A DNA stretch of 64,000 nt from Anagrus nilaparvatae (Eukaryota; Arthropoda; Insecta; Hymenoptera; Mymaridae), in the NCBI GenBank assembly GCA_022575985.1, contig JAKSXM010000014.1, forward strand, positions 29,016,001-29,080,000, written 5' to 3'. Shown here one piece after another: positions 1 to 10,618 of this stretch (its first letter is position 1; each line of letters starts with the position of its first letter). The notes under the pieces were generated by a model, which did no database searches, was not told the origin of the DNA, and saw nothing but the letters and a program-made list of their open reading frames with translations. A program made the position numbers and the translations under genes.

Positions 1-391
1 GAAACCAAACGGTGCCTGCATTATTTGGGTGAGAAAGACACCGTAGAGCACACATTATTTGGATGTGTATGCGCTACTTAGAGGGACGCCTGCCCTTCTA
101 AAACTGGAGGCCTGAGGGAGTATATGGTCCCGGAAATTTCCTGAAATTTGGAACAAAGTAACATAGTACGTGAGGACCACCCTGTTGATGAAGAAGGAGG
201 AGTGCTTTCTATCGTAGACAACTCTCCCATCCCTAGGCAGCGGCAAGTTGCCTGGGCTGCGCGTCCCAAACCAAAGTTAATTCTGAAAAGGGAGTACCGG
301 TTTGGGACAGAAAGCGCAGTTGGGCTTAGGCAGTAAGAATCTGATCACGTTCACCGGCCATGTGTCCCTCTGCATAAAAAAAAAAAAAAAA
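1..391 (+). mobile_element. 3' end of a non-LTR (LINE) retrotransposon with poly-A tail
   Basis: The frame starting at base 1 gives a Cys-rich run containing GEKDTVEHTLFGC, the pattern seen at the C-terminus of R1/I-type LINE reverse-transcriptase proteins (a Cys-x-Cys/His knuckle after the RT domain). It hits a stop at 88-90. An untranslated stretch of about 285 bp follows and ends in a run of 16 A at 376-391, as expected of a LINE 3' end. GC content is much higher than in the surrounding DNA. The element is cut by the window edge, so its full length is unknown, and the other frames are broken. The family is inferred from one motif plus the tail. Confidence 0.6.
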
Positions 392-430
392 TTATAATCA
401 AGAGTGTCAGATAATAGCGACCAGTGCAGT

Positions 431-517
431 TTTCCAATTTTCAGCAACAAATTAAAAACAAAATTTGAAATTACCCGGCTTCCGTAGTTTTATTACTAGA
501 TTCGTGGAATGGAATCT
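431..517. mobile_element. fragment of the 1-kb TIR transposon seen at 9463-10480
   Basis: About 85 bp here (from TTTTCCAATTTTCAGCA to ATTCGTGGAATG) matches 10335-10417 with few differences. It is therefore a decayed end piece of the same element family. No terminal inverted repeat remains at this site. Confidence 0.65.
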
Positions 518-582
518 TTTCATTCCAGCAATGATTCGCTTGTGTCACTAGGCGGGACTTACGTTGTCACGTGGTATCTTTA

Positions 583-807
583 TTGGGGGGGGGGGCGCTA
601 TTCATAAGAAATGTGCATGAAAATTTGGTATTTCAGTTTTTGAAAGTAATTTCTGGTCGATTTTTGCAAATTTTTTTTTCTAATTATGCAAAAGTGTTTT
701 TAGAAACTAATTTTTATAAAATACTTGCTATACTTTTAAAATCTTTTTTTAAAAACGAAAAGATCCCATGCTAAATTGTGTATAACGCCCCCCCCCCCCC
801 CCCCCTA
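583..807. mobile_element. small inverted-repeat element bounded by G and C homopolymers
   Basis: The left end is a run of 11 G followed by CGCTATTCATAA. The right end reads TTGTGTATAACG followed by 18 C, roughly its reverse complement. The inside is AT-rich with no coding potential. It looks like a short MITE whose ends have become G/C homopolymers. The exact target-site duplication is not clear. Confidence 0.45.
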
Positions 808-839
808 TACTTATCAATTCTTTCTTCTACCTCCGAGTT

Positions 840-1715
840 GCCTCCGTCCCGATCGGAAATCTAGCGCGGCTTGCATCGCTAGTAAGCGAGTGCCTTTATA
901 GTTTAAAGCGTGGTTTAAGCGCGGAACCAATATAGGAACGTGGCGCGGCGTTAGCTAGATTCTACCGAGTTTGCCTCGTTTAGGTTACAGCGCACGCGCC
1001 AGAATTATTATTTTTTTTTTATTTTGTCTGCTACTAATAATTTTACACTGTTATTATCATAAAGTTAAAATAATTTATTGAATATTTATATTAATATTTA
1101 CATAGTACAATTAATATATTAATATTTACAATACGATTTTTTATATTTAACCATTTACTGAAAACTATATAACTTTCTGGTTTCTAAAAATCAATTTATT
1201 ATTATAGATTTTTACTATAAAATAGTTTAGTATGTAATCGTTTTTCAGTACCATAAGTATATTATCTAAAAAATTAAGAAGTAAATATTTTAAAAAGAAA
1301 ATCTTTTTATTATTTTAGGAGAAATAGTATAGAAAAAATTATTCAAAGTAAATTACAATTATCTTTTTTCGCCTTTTTAAAATTTTTTAATGGATATAAA
1401 TTTATATTTTAATATTTAAAATTTCATTTATCAATTTTTAAAAGTTAATATTTTATTATTAAATGCAAAACATTTTATTAATTAAATAATATAAGTGTTT
1501 AATATACAGTTTATAACCTGTTATAACTCACACATTGTTTGTATTTGCACGTTGAAGAAAAAGTGGGGGTAAATTTTCTTGCAACTCGCTTTCGCCATGG
1601 TAGGGCCTCGCTAATATCGCGCCACGTTACCATGCGAGAAACTATGTAGTTAACATGGCTAAACTATAAAGGTACTCGCTAACGCCGTGTTTCGATTCCT
1701 GATCGGGGTGACTCA
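840..1715. mobile_element. foldback element with GC-rich arms
   Basis: The left arm (840-970) and right arm (1590-1715) are imperfect reverse complements. Matching blocks include AGCGAGTGCCTTTATAGTTTA against AGCGAGTACCTTTATAGTTTA, and the AACGTGGCGCG block. The roughly 600 bp between the arms is AT-rich and non-coding. No transposase is visible, so it is a non-autonomous foldback/MITE-like unit. Confidence 0.55.
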
Positions 1716-2574
1716 ATAAGCGAATATAGCGACTTATACTTTTACCACGTTTAAAATAAGACCCTGTATATATGTCAAAATTTTATAGCACTGATGAAAA
1801 ATACCCTTTGCTAATATTTAAAAAAAAAAATTGCGGTAAATCAAAATTTCAGAAATATTTTTGCTATTTGAATGCCATATATATAATTAGGTAATACCGT
1901 GGGTAATATGCTATAAATCTACAGATTCTGTTTTTAGTATGGATTTCTAATAAGTGTATCGAAAATTTGTAAATAATCTAAATAAAGTAAAGTACTATTC
2001 TGACTATATCTTCAAAATAATTTTTAATAAGGATTTTTATGTAATTGTAATTTTTTGAATATTTTTTCCGTGTGTGGCCGCGGTGGAGTAAAGCCTGCAG
2101 ATAATTTTGGTTTCTAGTTTATCTGTAATTTTTAAATTATGCATATTTGTTTTTCCTTGCGTATTAGCCCTTTCTAGATCTAATAAATTTTTTTAAATTC
2201 CATGTGCTTTTACTATACCAAAGAGTATAGTCAAAACACACAAGATTAAATAAATTAATTAGATATAGAAAGGGCTTATAATAGTATTGTGTAGTCTGGT
2301 TTGTAGTTCCAAATATATATTCCTTTTAAAAATATTCTATACATGTGTTACTTTAAATTATTTATAACTTTGCTATTTAGAAGTCTGTTATACATACACT
2401 TGTAAAAAATTTAAAAACAGAAAAAATTTAAATCTTTTATTGTTATAGTGAAATTTCGATAGTTTATGAGCTTGAGCTTTTTTTAAATAACAGCATGTAA
2501 GAAGCAAATTTTAAAATCTTTCAGAAGCAATTTTCTGTAACATTTAAATTATTTAAAAATAATACTTCTGTTGC
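1716..2574. other. non-coding DNA upstream of LETMD1, with one small MITE
   Basis: AT-rich spacer without an ORF. It contains the small inverted repeat annotated at 2160-2281. The TTGCAG ending at 2576, just before the LETMD1 start codon, could be the acceptor of a 5'-UTR intron, but no upstream exon is recognisable. Confidence 0.4.
2160..2281. mobile_element. MITE, about 120 bp, ends AGCCCTTTCTA/TAGAAAGGGCT
   Basis: Left end TTAGCCCTTTCTAGATCTAA and right end TAGATATAGAAAGGGCTTA are reverse complements with small changes, and the inner parts (CTATACCAAAGAGTATAG) also fold. A second copy of about 65 bp in reverse orientation lies at 37875-37940 inside the mitochondrial GS intron. Confidence 0.6.
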
Positions 2575-2580
2575 AGTATC

Positions 2581-3787
2581 ATGTATGAAATAGCGAGAAA
2601 ACTTTTAACAAATAAAAATGTTTTTTCACCTTCTCCAATTTTTTCTGTTACAATTAAAAAATTTTGTAATGTAAGTGAAAAAAAAACAAATTCTATTAAT
2701 GCAAAACAAAATAGAGTTCGACAGTTAAAAACATATTGGATTTTCCGATATGTTGATTATGTTAAAAACTATGAACAAATCTTAGAAAAAAATTTTCCAC
2801 GTACAATGAATGTTTATAGAGTGTTTAGTGTTGGAACAAAAGAATTCTATCGAGATCTCAAGCAATTCTTAAAAGTGCGTAAAAAGCAAAGAAAATTTGG
2901 TATAAATTCTCTAAATAGAGAAGAATTACAATTAATATTTTCAATGCCAGGAGACTTAATTAAAATATCGCCAATTTTATTATTGTCTGCTGTACCATTC
3001 ACAAATTATGTAATATTTCCATTAGTTTTTTATTTTCCACATGTTCTTTTAACTTCTCATTACTGGTCAATTCAAGATAAATTAAACTTTATGATGAAAG
3101 AACATAAAAAGAAACTGAAACATTATAAACCTTTGTTTCGATGTTTGCAAGCTCAAGTAGTATCTATTAAGGATCCAAATTTAAATGAACACTTCAGAAA
3201 AGCCATTGTTGGTCGTTTAGGTAGTGGGACGCATCCTAGTACAAATGATATTTTATCATGCATAAGTTTGTTTTCAGGAGCTCCATTTTCATTGGATTCA
3301 TTACAAAGAAATCATATAGTAAGAAAATTATAATAACTTATTTTAACTTTAATTATTTTTTAAAATGTTTCATCATTTACAGAAACAATTATTACTAATT
3401 CATAATATGCGTCGATTTGGTTTTAACAACAGAAAAAGACTGTTGCGACGAGGAGAAATGTTAAAATTAATGGATATTGCTATCATAAAAGAAGGGGGAG
3501 TAACAAAGCTTCCTTATGAAGCTATGCGCTTGGTACATTTAATTTAAATTTTATAATTCAAAGCTTTTGAAAAATATGCTAACCTTTTTTCTTCCTTATT
3601 TCAGGCTCTCTCAATTAGAGGATTAAATCCAGCAAATATGTCTATTGATGATATGCAGACATGGTTAAATCAATGGCTTATAGTTTCAACTAATGTAGAA
3701 TTAAATAGTATTTCCTTATTACTACATTGCCCTATTTTATTAACATATAATCATGAAACTAATTGGACTCTATTATATCATAAATAA
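2581..3787 (+). CDS. LETMD1: LETM1-domain-containing protein 1 (mitochondrial inner membrane)
   Basis: Three exons: 2581-3318, 3383-3532 and 3605-3787, all phase 0 with GT-AG introns of 64 and 72 bp. They give a 356-residue protein, close to the usual length of about 360. The N-terminus is basic and hydroxylated, like a mitochondrial presequence. A hydrophobic stretch at about 129-160 (SPILLLSAVPFTNYVIFPLVF) is the inner-membrane segment. It is followed by the LETM1 ribosome-binding-like region that ends in exon 3 (ALSIRGLNPANMS). LETM1-family proteins act at the inner mitochondrial membrane, linked to translation and ion homeostasis; the role here is by homology. Starting at 2581 includes the presequence. 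The 3' end converges on ZC3H3. Confidence 0.88.
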
Positions 3788-3862
3788 TGAAACTTATCTG
3801 CGTCATGAAAACTTATCTAGTCATGATTAAGTACCATTTTAATTCAAATATATTTCTTCTTC

Positions 3863-3868
3863 AATAAA
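3863..3868 (+). terminator. poly-A signal of LETMD1
   Basis: AATAAA lies 76 bp after the LETMD1 stop codon, followed by an A-rich stretch. Confidence 0.6.
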
Positions 3869-4350
3869 GTTCAAAAAAAAGCAAGGTATTTTTAAAGGAT
3901 AGGTTAAATTTTAAAAAAATGTTAAACTTTCTATAAATATTTTTGCATATCGTTTTATTTATACTTGTAACTTGTAATTAAAAAATTTTATGTACAAAAA
4001 AATTATTGATATTAAAAAATATATTTGTATTATTTATTTATAAATTTAATATGTAAAGCCATAACAATAAAAAAAAACTTGCTATTTTATATATACCACC
4101 TGTTTTAGAAATTCAAAAAAAGCAAAGATTTATAAAATTAACCATTCATATATTTTTCAAATGTAAATAAAAAAATTTTTTTAAAAAACATAAATATTGT
4201 CAATTATTTACTTCTTATAAATATTAAATATCACAGTTTTTTATAATAAATTACTATGAAATATTTATATATATATACAGTTAAAAATAAAAATTTTAAT
4301 TTAAAAATTATAATTAATAATTTTTAAACTATTATTTATATTAAATTAAA
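3869..4350. other. convergent intergenic spacer LETMD1 / ZC3H3
   Basis: AT-rich sequence holding the two 3' UTRs. On the reverse strand it contains poly-A-signal-like motifs for ZC3H3. Nothing else is recognised. Confidence 0.5.
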
Positions 4351-7052
4351 TTATTCGATTGGAATATAAGAAGGTAATGGACCAATCGGTGGTCTTCTTG
4401 AAATTATTGTTTCTGATTGTACTACATTTTCTGATAAAGCATCAATTACAGTGTCATTTAATTCATTTATAGAATCTGTAAGATTTTTATTGTTTCCTGT
4501 GTTATTATGAATATGCTTTATAACTCTTACTTGTTTTAATAAATTTTCTCTTTTTTCATTTAAATCTTTGCTTGATAACTGATTCTCATCATAATAACGT
4601 TTAATGTGTTCAGTAGTTTCAATTTTTTTTAATTTAGTTCGTGAAATAGACTTATTATTTATATTTACAGATTTTTTTTCCTTATTTTGATGTGTTTTAT
4701 GAGGATAATGACAAAACTTACCTTTACTGCAATTTCCATTTTTTTCAAACTCCGGACAAGCAATTATATGCCTATGTTTGCACTGTAAAAATTCAGATTT
4801 ATTAAATAATTAGAAAACATTTATATTTGCAATGTTTAATTTTTAAAATAACTTAATTTTCATGCAATATAAAATTTAAATTAAACATTAATTATATTTT
4901 ATTTTACCTGATTACCCAAGGTACAGTAACCTTGTAAGAAGTCAGTACATATTGGATTTTTAATAGACACCTTAACATGTAAATAAGGACAACTATCTCT
5001 GTTACAACATCCTTCTAAGAAATATTTACATGTGGGCATCTTTTCAGGTATTACATTATGTGATAATGGGCAATCATTTAACAAGCATTTGCCTTGAAGA
5101 AAGCTGAAGTAATGGATAAAAAATTTTTTTAATTGTTAGAATTTTAGAAATTTTATATAAAATTGCAGTATAAAGATACTGTGATATAATAAATAAGAAA
5201 TTTAAATGATTTACTTTTTGCAAATTGCTACTCGATTTTTGTCATGGACTTTTGGGCAAATGCCTTTAATTTGATTAGCACAGTACCCAAATTTTTGAAA
5301 AAGTAAACATGGTTTATTGTTTTTAGATAATTTGTTCCGTAAAATTTGAAGACTTCTTTGTTTAACTTTGTTACTAGAAAATAATTTTTTTTAATAATTA
5401 TAATTAATTTTTTATCAGAATTTCTATTTATTAAAATACCTTATATTCGTTTTATAATTTTTTGTTAGGCAAATAGATGTATTTAAACATTTTGAAGGAT
5501 TTGTGATTTCAAATACTCTAAGATTTGATTTCATAAGTTTTTTTCCATTTGCTGCTATATAGTATGAATCACTTACATTTTCTACTGTGTCCGGTACTTT
5601 AAAAAATTGAATAAATGTTTAAAAATTTCAGTACCTGAAAACTAATTGAAATAAATATATGCTATGCTTACTTTTTGCAGCTGTTTTTGAATTGCGTATT
5701 AAGTGGTTTCGTGATTTCTTATAAAATACTCCATCAATAGAAATTAAATTAGTAGAATGATTTCTAGAATAATTCATTAAGTAAGTAAAAAATGCAAAAT
5801 GACTATTAATATAAACTGTTAATTTAATAACTCTTATGATTAAGCATAAGAATTAGTATATATAAAATATTGAGTTTGCAAAAAATAAGTTAGTTATTCT
5901 TAGGACCTGTTGTATACCTAATACTTACACATATGATTTTTGAATTTTATTTCCTTTCATTTGACTTTTGATTCTATTTAATTTTAACCTTTGATCATCT
6001 TGAATCTCAGAAAAATTTAATGCTTTTGGAGAAATTGTTGGCTTTGATAACAAACATTTTTTAACGATTTTCAATTTTTTTGGTGATTTTTTTACAGGAC
6101 TTATAGGTTTCGCAGGATTCTTTTTCATCCTTACTAGTTTTCGTTTAGATAATATAATGATGGAAGAATTTAATTTATTTTTTGGTGTACTTTTTTTCAC
6201 TAATTTTGTTTTTGAATGGATAATATAGTTTGATGAATTTACTTTCTTTATTTTAGTATTAAAATAAGTTTTATTTATTTTCTGTTCAATGATTTCTATA
6301 TCTTCCATTGAGTTAGTTTCAACAGCAGATTCTGAAACAGGAGCTACATTTTTTAAATTTAAATTTATTTGAGAATTACCTAAACATTCAGAATCAAGAT
6401 TGGTTGCAGCAACAGGTATTGTTTCTGGGTGTTCAACATTTATAATACTTGGTGTGCTATGGTTAGTAATATTCGTTTCAGGAGCATCGCAAATCAATTT
6501 GTTCATTAATTTGGGGTTTATATGAACTAAACGTTTATTTTTTAAGTCAGGCTTTGAAGGTGGTTGACAAATATCTTTTCCAATATCAGGAAAGTTTACA
6601 GGGTTGGGATTATTATTCATATTATGAATTAACTTAGGATTGACATGGATAGATGATTTAAGGTTTAGACGAGGGTTTATATGTATTCTCAAGTTTTTCT
6701 GTTCATAATTTGGATTTACGTAAACTTTTCCATTCCCACAATTATTTGAATAATTTTGGGATACGCTTTGAGAATTTGTAATATTAGGTTGACTTTTAAA
6801 GTTGAATGTCTCATTTGTTTTACAATTTGGTTGTTGAAGGTCATAATGAGATTTAAATGCTGATCTCTGTTCTAGTTGCCTATGTTTTTCTAATAAGCCT
6901 GGAAGAGTTTAATTTCATAAAAAAGTATATTAGATTTAAAGCAGGAATAAATAAAACCATTTTTTTACTTATTCAAATGCCTATAAATTTACCTTTTACT
7001 AGAAATTATATTTTGAATAAAATTAAAAAATCTTACTTGATAATTGCGACAT
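4351..7052 (-). CDS. ZC3H3: CCCH zinc-finger protein ZC3H3 (mRNA 3' processing and export)
   Basis: Seven exons: 7052-7037, 6898-5929, 5763-5672, 5596-5440, 5373-5215, 5103-4908 and 4782-4351. All junctions are GT-AG and the 2,022 nt close in frame at 673 residues. The first coding exon is only 16 nt (MSQLS plus one base). The N-terminal half is low-complexity and carries repeated [IV]-[HY]-[IV]-NP motifs and K-L-[VM]-[KR] motifs. Five CCCH fingers begin at about residue 434; four have C-X7-8-C-X4-5-C-X3-H spacing. Finger 1 has seven residues between its second and third Cys. A roughly 110-residue tail ends GPLPSYIPIE. The five-finger block is diagnostic of ZC3H3 (Smicl), a nuclear factor tied to CPSF, polyadenylation and mRNA export; that function is known for the family, not shown here. 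Confidence 0.88.
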
Positions 7053-7420
7053 ATTCTAGAAGTTTCAGTTACTGATGAAAAAGCTTGATTATAAAATCTT
7101 CATATGTATAATTTATAAAAAGGTAGGTATATAAGATAATTATATTTTAAACACACCAAAAAATTCTCAAAATTCCTAATTCTAATAAAAAACAAAAAAA
7201 CAATTATCTATATTCAGATTATTTACAATTCTATATTTTACGCAGTAAACCCTGCAGTAAACACACATGAGGCAAAAACGGAGCTACATCCCCACTCCTC
7301 GCACTTGACACTTTTACACATGCGCAAATAATTCATTCATGTTCATTTCCGGATTCCGTTTAAAAAGCTACAATTCCGATTCTCATTGTCTGCTATACTA
7401 TAACAAAATTGGGTAGGTAA
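7053..7420. promoter_or_regulatory. probable divergent promoter region, ZC3H3 / snoRNA host gene
   Basis: This stretch has locally higher GC (7255-7400) and lies between the ZC3H3 start codon (7052, minus) and the putative snoRNA host gene on the plus strand. A TTGG|GTAGGTAA at 7409-7418 could be the first donor of the host gene. No TATA box or clear start site is visible, so the promoter role rests on position only. Confidence 0.3.
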
Positions 7421-7919
7421 TATAAATTTTTATTTAATTATTTAAGTACTATATAATATATTCTTTGATAATATATAAATACGCAAACAAGTTTTTTAAT
7501 AACTCGGAAAATTATATAGTTTTATTACATTTAAAATAATTATTAGTGACAAAAATATTTTAGTAGTGTGTGATAGTGTATGAAATCTAACCTCTCTGTA
7601 GTTTTTTTCGTTTTAATCGATATGATTATAAACACGTGTTCCGCACCTTCAAATAAATTATTTCCCATGCTTCAATATGAAAATTATGATGGAAACCTTT
7701 GAAAAAATTGAAATGATTTTTTAATTTCATCCATTTTGTTGGTCTTATTGAAACTTAGAGAAGCAAGTTTATTTTTACACAGTTTATTAGATCATATCAA
7801 AAATAAAGAATAACAAAATAAAATTGATTGCTAATTTTTATTTAAAGTATACTTATATTGTAAGATTTCTCCCTTTTAATTTTTATCAAAATTAATATTT
7901 AAGTAAATTAATAATTTAA

Positions 7920-7987
7920 ATGATGAGCCTGAATTCTTGATAGGAATTGCCGTCTGATACATAGCTGAAGCTATTTTATTTATCTGA
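7920..7987 (+). ncRNA. intronic C/D-box snoRNA-like core, copy 1
   Basis: C box ATGATGA at 7920-7926 and D box CTGA at 7984-7987. Internal CTGA motifs (GTCTGA, AGCTGA) could be D'. A short terminal stem is possible between TTAA before the C box and TTAA after the D box. The D box ends 75 nt before the 3' splice site (AG at 8061-8062), the spacing typical of intron-encoded C/D snoRNAs. The guide target is not identified. Confidence 0.55.
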
Positions 7988-8209
7988 TATTAACATCAAA
8001 CTTAAATTAAGATTTTAAATCTGTTTTATTATGATGTTGTAAATTTATTTTTTAAATTACAGGTTTGGATTGTTGAAGTTACTTGAAGAATGCTGTAATC
8101 ATGTCAGCAATGAAGAATAACAAAATGAAATTGGTTACTACTTATATTGTAAGATTTCTCCCCTTTAATTTTTATCAAAATTAATATTTAAGTAAATTAA
8201 TAATTTAAA

Positions 8210-8277
8210 TGATGAGCCTGAATTCTTGATAGGAATTGCCGTCTGATACATAGCTGAAGCTATTTTATTTATCTGAT
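8210..8277 (+). ncRNA. intronic C/D-box snoRNA-like core, copy 2
   Basis: Identical 68-nt core to copy 1, including the C box ATGATGA and terminal D box CTGA. The D box lies 76 nt before the AG at 8352-8353. Confidence 0.55.
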
Positions 8278-8499
8278 ATTAACATCAAATTTAAATTAAG
8301 ATTTTAAATCTGTTTTTTTATGATGTTGTAATTTTTTTTTTTTTAAATTACAGGTTTGGATTGTTGAAGTTACTTAAAGAATGCTGTAATCATGTCAGCA
8401 ATGAAGATTAACAAAATGAAATTTGTTACTACTTATATTGTAAGATTTTTCCCTTTTAATTTTTATCAAAATTAATATTTAAGTAAATTTATAATTTAA

Positions 8500-8567
8500 A
8501 TGATGAGCCTAAATTCTTGATAGGAATTGCCGTCTGATACATAGCTGAAGCTATCTTATTTATCTGA
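8500..8567 (+). ncRNA. intronic C/D-box snoRNA-like core, copy 3
   Basis: Same core with two substitutions (GCCTAAATTC, GCTATCTTA), neither in the terminal boxes. The D box lies 75 nt before the AG at 8641-8642. Confidence 0.55.
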
Positions 8568-8788
8568 TATTAACATCAAATTTAAATTAAGATTTTAAAT
8601 CTGTTTTATTATGATGTTGTAAAATTTTTTTTTTAATTACAGGTTTGGATTGTTGAAGTTACTTGAAAAATGCTTTAATCATGTCAGCAATGAAGAATAA
8701 CAAAATGAAATTGGTTACTACTTATATTGTAAGATTTCTTTCTTTTAATTTTTATCAAAATTAATACTTAAGTAAATTAATAATTTAA

Positions 8789-8856
8789 ATGATGAGCCTG
8801 AATTCTTGATAGGAATTGCCGTCTGATACATAACTGAAGCTATCTTATTTATCTGA
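8789..8856 (+). ncRNA. intronic C/D-box snoRNA-like core, copy 4
   Basis: Same core with two substitutions (TAACTGAAG, GCTATCTTA) and both terminal boxes intact. The D box lies 84 nt before the AG at 8939-8940 because the T-tract has lengthened. The flanking stem differs from the other copies (TATTAAATG). Confidence 0.5.
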
Positions 8857-9045
8857 TATTAAATGATATCAAATTAAAATTAAGATTTTAATCTGTTTTA
8901 TTATGACATTATATTTTTTTTTTTTTTTTTTAATTACAGGGTTTGGATTTTTGATGTTAATTAAAAAATGTTGTAAAATTTGATTCTTTGTCAATTATTT
9001 AATAATATTAGTATGAATAAAGCCTTATCATAACTGGAAGAAAAA

Positions 9046-9462
9046 GTAAATTTCCTGAAAAATAGATTCAAGTTAAATTACATAAAATACTTGATGTTGT
9101 ATTATTATAATTATAGGTAATTCATAAATTTTTAATAACAATATTGAAGCTAATTATTTTAAAAATTAAGTTATTGTATTTATGAATACAAAAATGTAAT
9201 TATGGCAATTATTATTGATTATAATAAAGTTTAGTGTAAAAAATAATTAAAATTAAATTGATAAAGAAAAAAATAATGCAAAATTTCTTAGGCTTTATTT
9301 TATTGGGAATTCCGTTAAAGTCTTATTAGAATAAAATATAAAAGTAACATGAATGATTTTTACAGTTTCGCTAAATTAACTGTTTTAAATTTTTTTAATT
9401 TTTAATCTGGTAGGATATTAAGGATAAGCTCCATCGATAAGCTCTTTTTCGCGTCCGATATA
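9046..9462. other. non-coding spacer
   Basis: AT-rich, no ORF and no repeat recognised. It runs from the end of the snoRNA host gene to the transposon at 9463. Confidence 0.5.
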
Positions 9463-10480
9463 CACCCAAAGAAATTTATTGCGCCATCTGCAACAAAACT
9501 GTAACAATTATTAATGCGGTTGTTAGTTGTCGCATTTAATGCTATAAAAAATATGAGACAAAAATATTAGTTTTAGTACCGCGTGCTGGTGGGGAAAGAT
9601 TTCATTCCATCTATAGTAATAAAAAGTGGAAAATTCTTATACGGAAGCGTCAAATGATGTATGATTCTAAATAGATTAACTTGTCTGAAAAAGCGTTAAC
9701 AATGGTCAATTAGATTCGGAAAATTCAAAGAAAATTTACTAGAATCGACTTGGATTTACTTAAATACATTATGGTTTCTCTGGAAAATCAGTAAAAATGG
9801 TCCAGTGAAATCGGAAAATGCTAAGAAAGCTTAATTGGATTAACTAAGATATACTTGGGTATCTTTGTTTCGTCCGGAAAAGCGGTAAAAATTTTCCATT
9901 AGTTCTGGAAAATTTTAAATTTGAAATCAAGTTTACTTATAGACTTTGCAGACGAAACCAAGTATGCGTAAAAATTCTAGTCAATCCAAGTAGTTTTTTT
10001 TTCAATTTTCCAATTATCTGAGCCGAATGGACCATGGCTACCGATTTCCCGTGTTCACTTCTACATTTTTACCGATTTTCCAGACGATTCCTATAGTAAG
10101 CCCAAGAAAATCAAATTAACTTTTACTTGCATTTTCAAAGTTCAGTAGTCTATTTTTAGAGTTTTTGTGGGCAAAACCAAGTATGTTTAAAAAAATCTAA
10201 GTAAATTTTCCTATTTTCTCGAATTCACTTCACCCTTTTAATAGATCTTCCGAACGTTTCCTAGTGCGCCTAAGATAATCCGAGTCTACCTTATTCAATT
10301 TTCGGAAAGATATAAAACCAACAATTTTCTTTCAATTTTCCAATTTTCAGCAAAAAATTAAAAGCAAAATTTGAAAGGTCGGCTTCCATAGTTTTATTAC
10401 TGGATTCGTGGAATGAACTAACAACCGCATTATTTGTTACATAGTTTTGTCGCAGATGGCGCGATAAATTTCTTTGGGTG
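9463..10480. mobile_element. 1,018-bp non-autonomous TIR transposon, TA target site
   Basis: The ends are CACCCAAAGAAATTTATTGCG and its reverse complement with few changes. The arms match for about 65 bp, through the GCGCCATCTGC and AATGCGGTTGTTAGTT blocks. TA lies directly outside each end (9461-9462 and 10481-10482), as for Tc1/mariner-type target duplications. The interior has no transposase ORF but repeats motifs such as CGGAAAAGCGGTAAAAAT. A decayed relative is at 431-517. Confidence 0.75.
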
Positions 10481-10618
10481 TAAATATAAAACGTTATACC
10501 TCGAGGTATCGTAAAGATCGTAAAGAAAGTGTCACGCGTTTTTCAGTTTACTGCCGTACTTTACTGCGTGCACTCTAAATCAGTGAATGACCTTTTTTCG
10601 TTTAATAAAACTACACAA

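Larger units (their letters stand above)
7759..9045 (+). ncRNA. putative spliced non-coding snoRNA host gene with four repeated introns
   Basis: Exon-like blocks at 7759-7859, 8063-8148, 8354-8439 and 8643-8728 (the last three all 86 nt) are separated by introns that start GTAAGATTT and end in a T-run plus ATTACAG. A last exon begins at 8941 and carries AATAAA at 9016-9021. The intron/exon unit repeats with a 289-290 bp period. The exons have stops in all frames and no conserved ORF, while each intron carries a C/D-box-like core. This is the architecture of UHG/GAS5-type hosts, whose spliced RNA is discarded and whose introns are processed to snoRNAs. The first exon is uncertain and may lie near 7390-7412. 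The alternative is a plain tandem duplication without snoRNA function. Confidence 0.6.

Noticed and set aside
1680..1740. tRNA-like TTCGATTCCTGATCGGGG
   Set aside because: No A box or cloverleaf can be drawn; the sequence is an arm of the foldback at 840-1715.
7660..7760. An extra snoRNA in the first intron of the host gene (TATGATGG at about 7687)
   Set aside because: No CTGA box follows before the acceptor and no flanking stem is visible.
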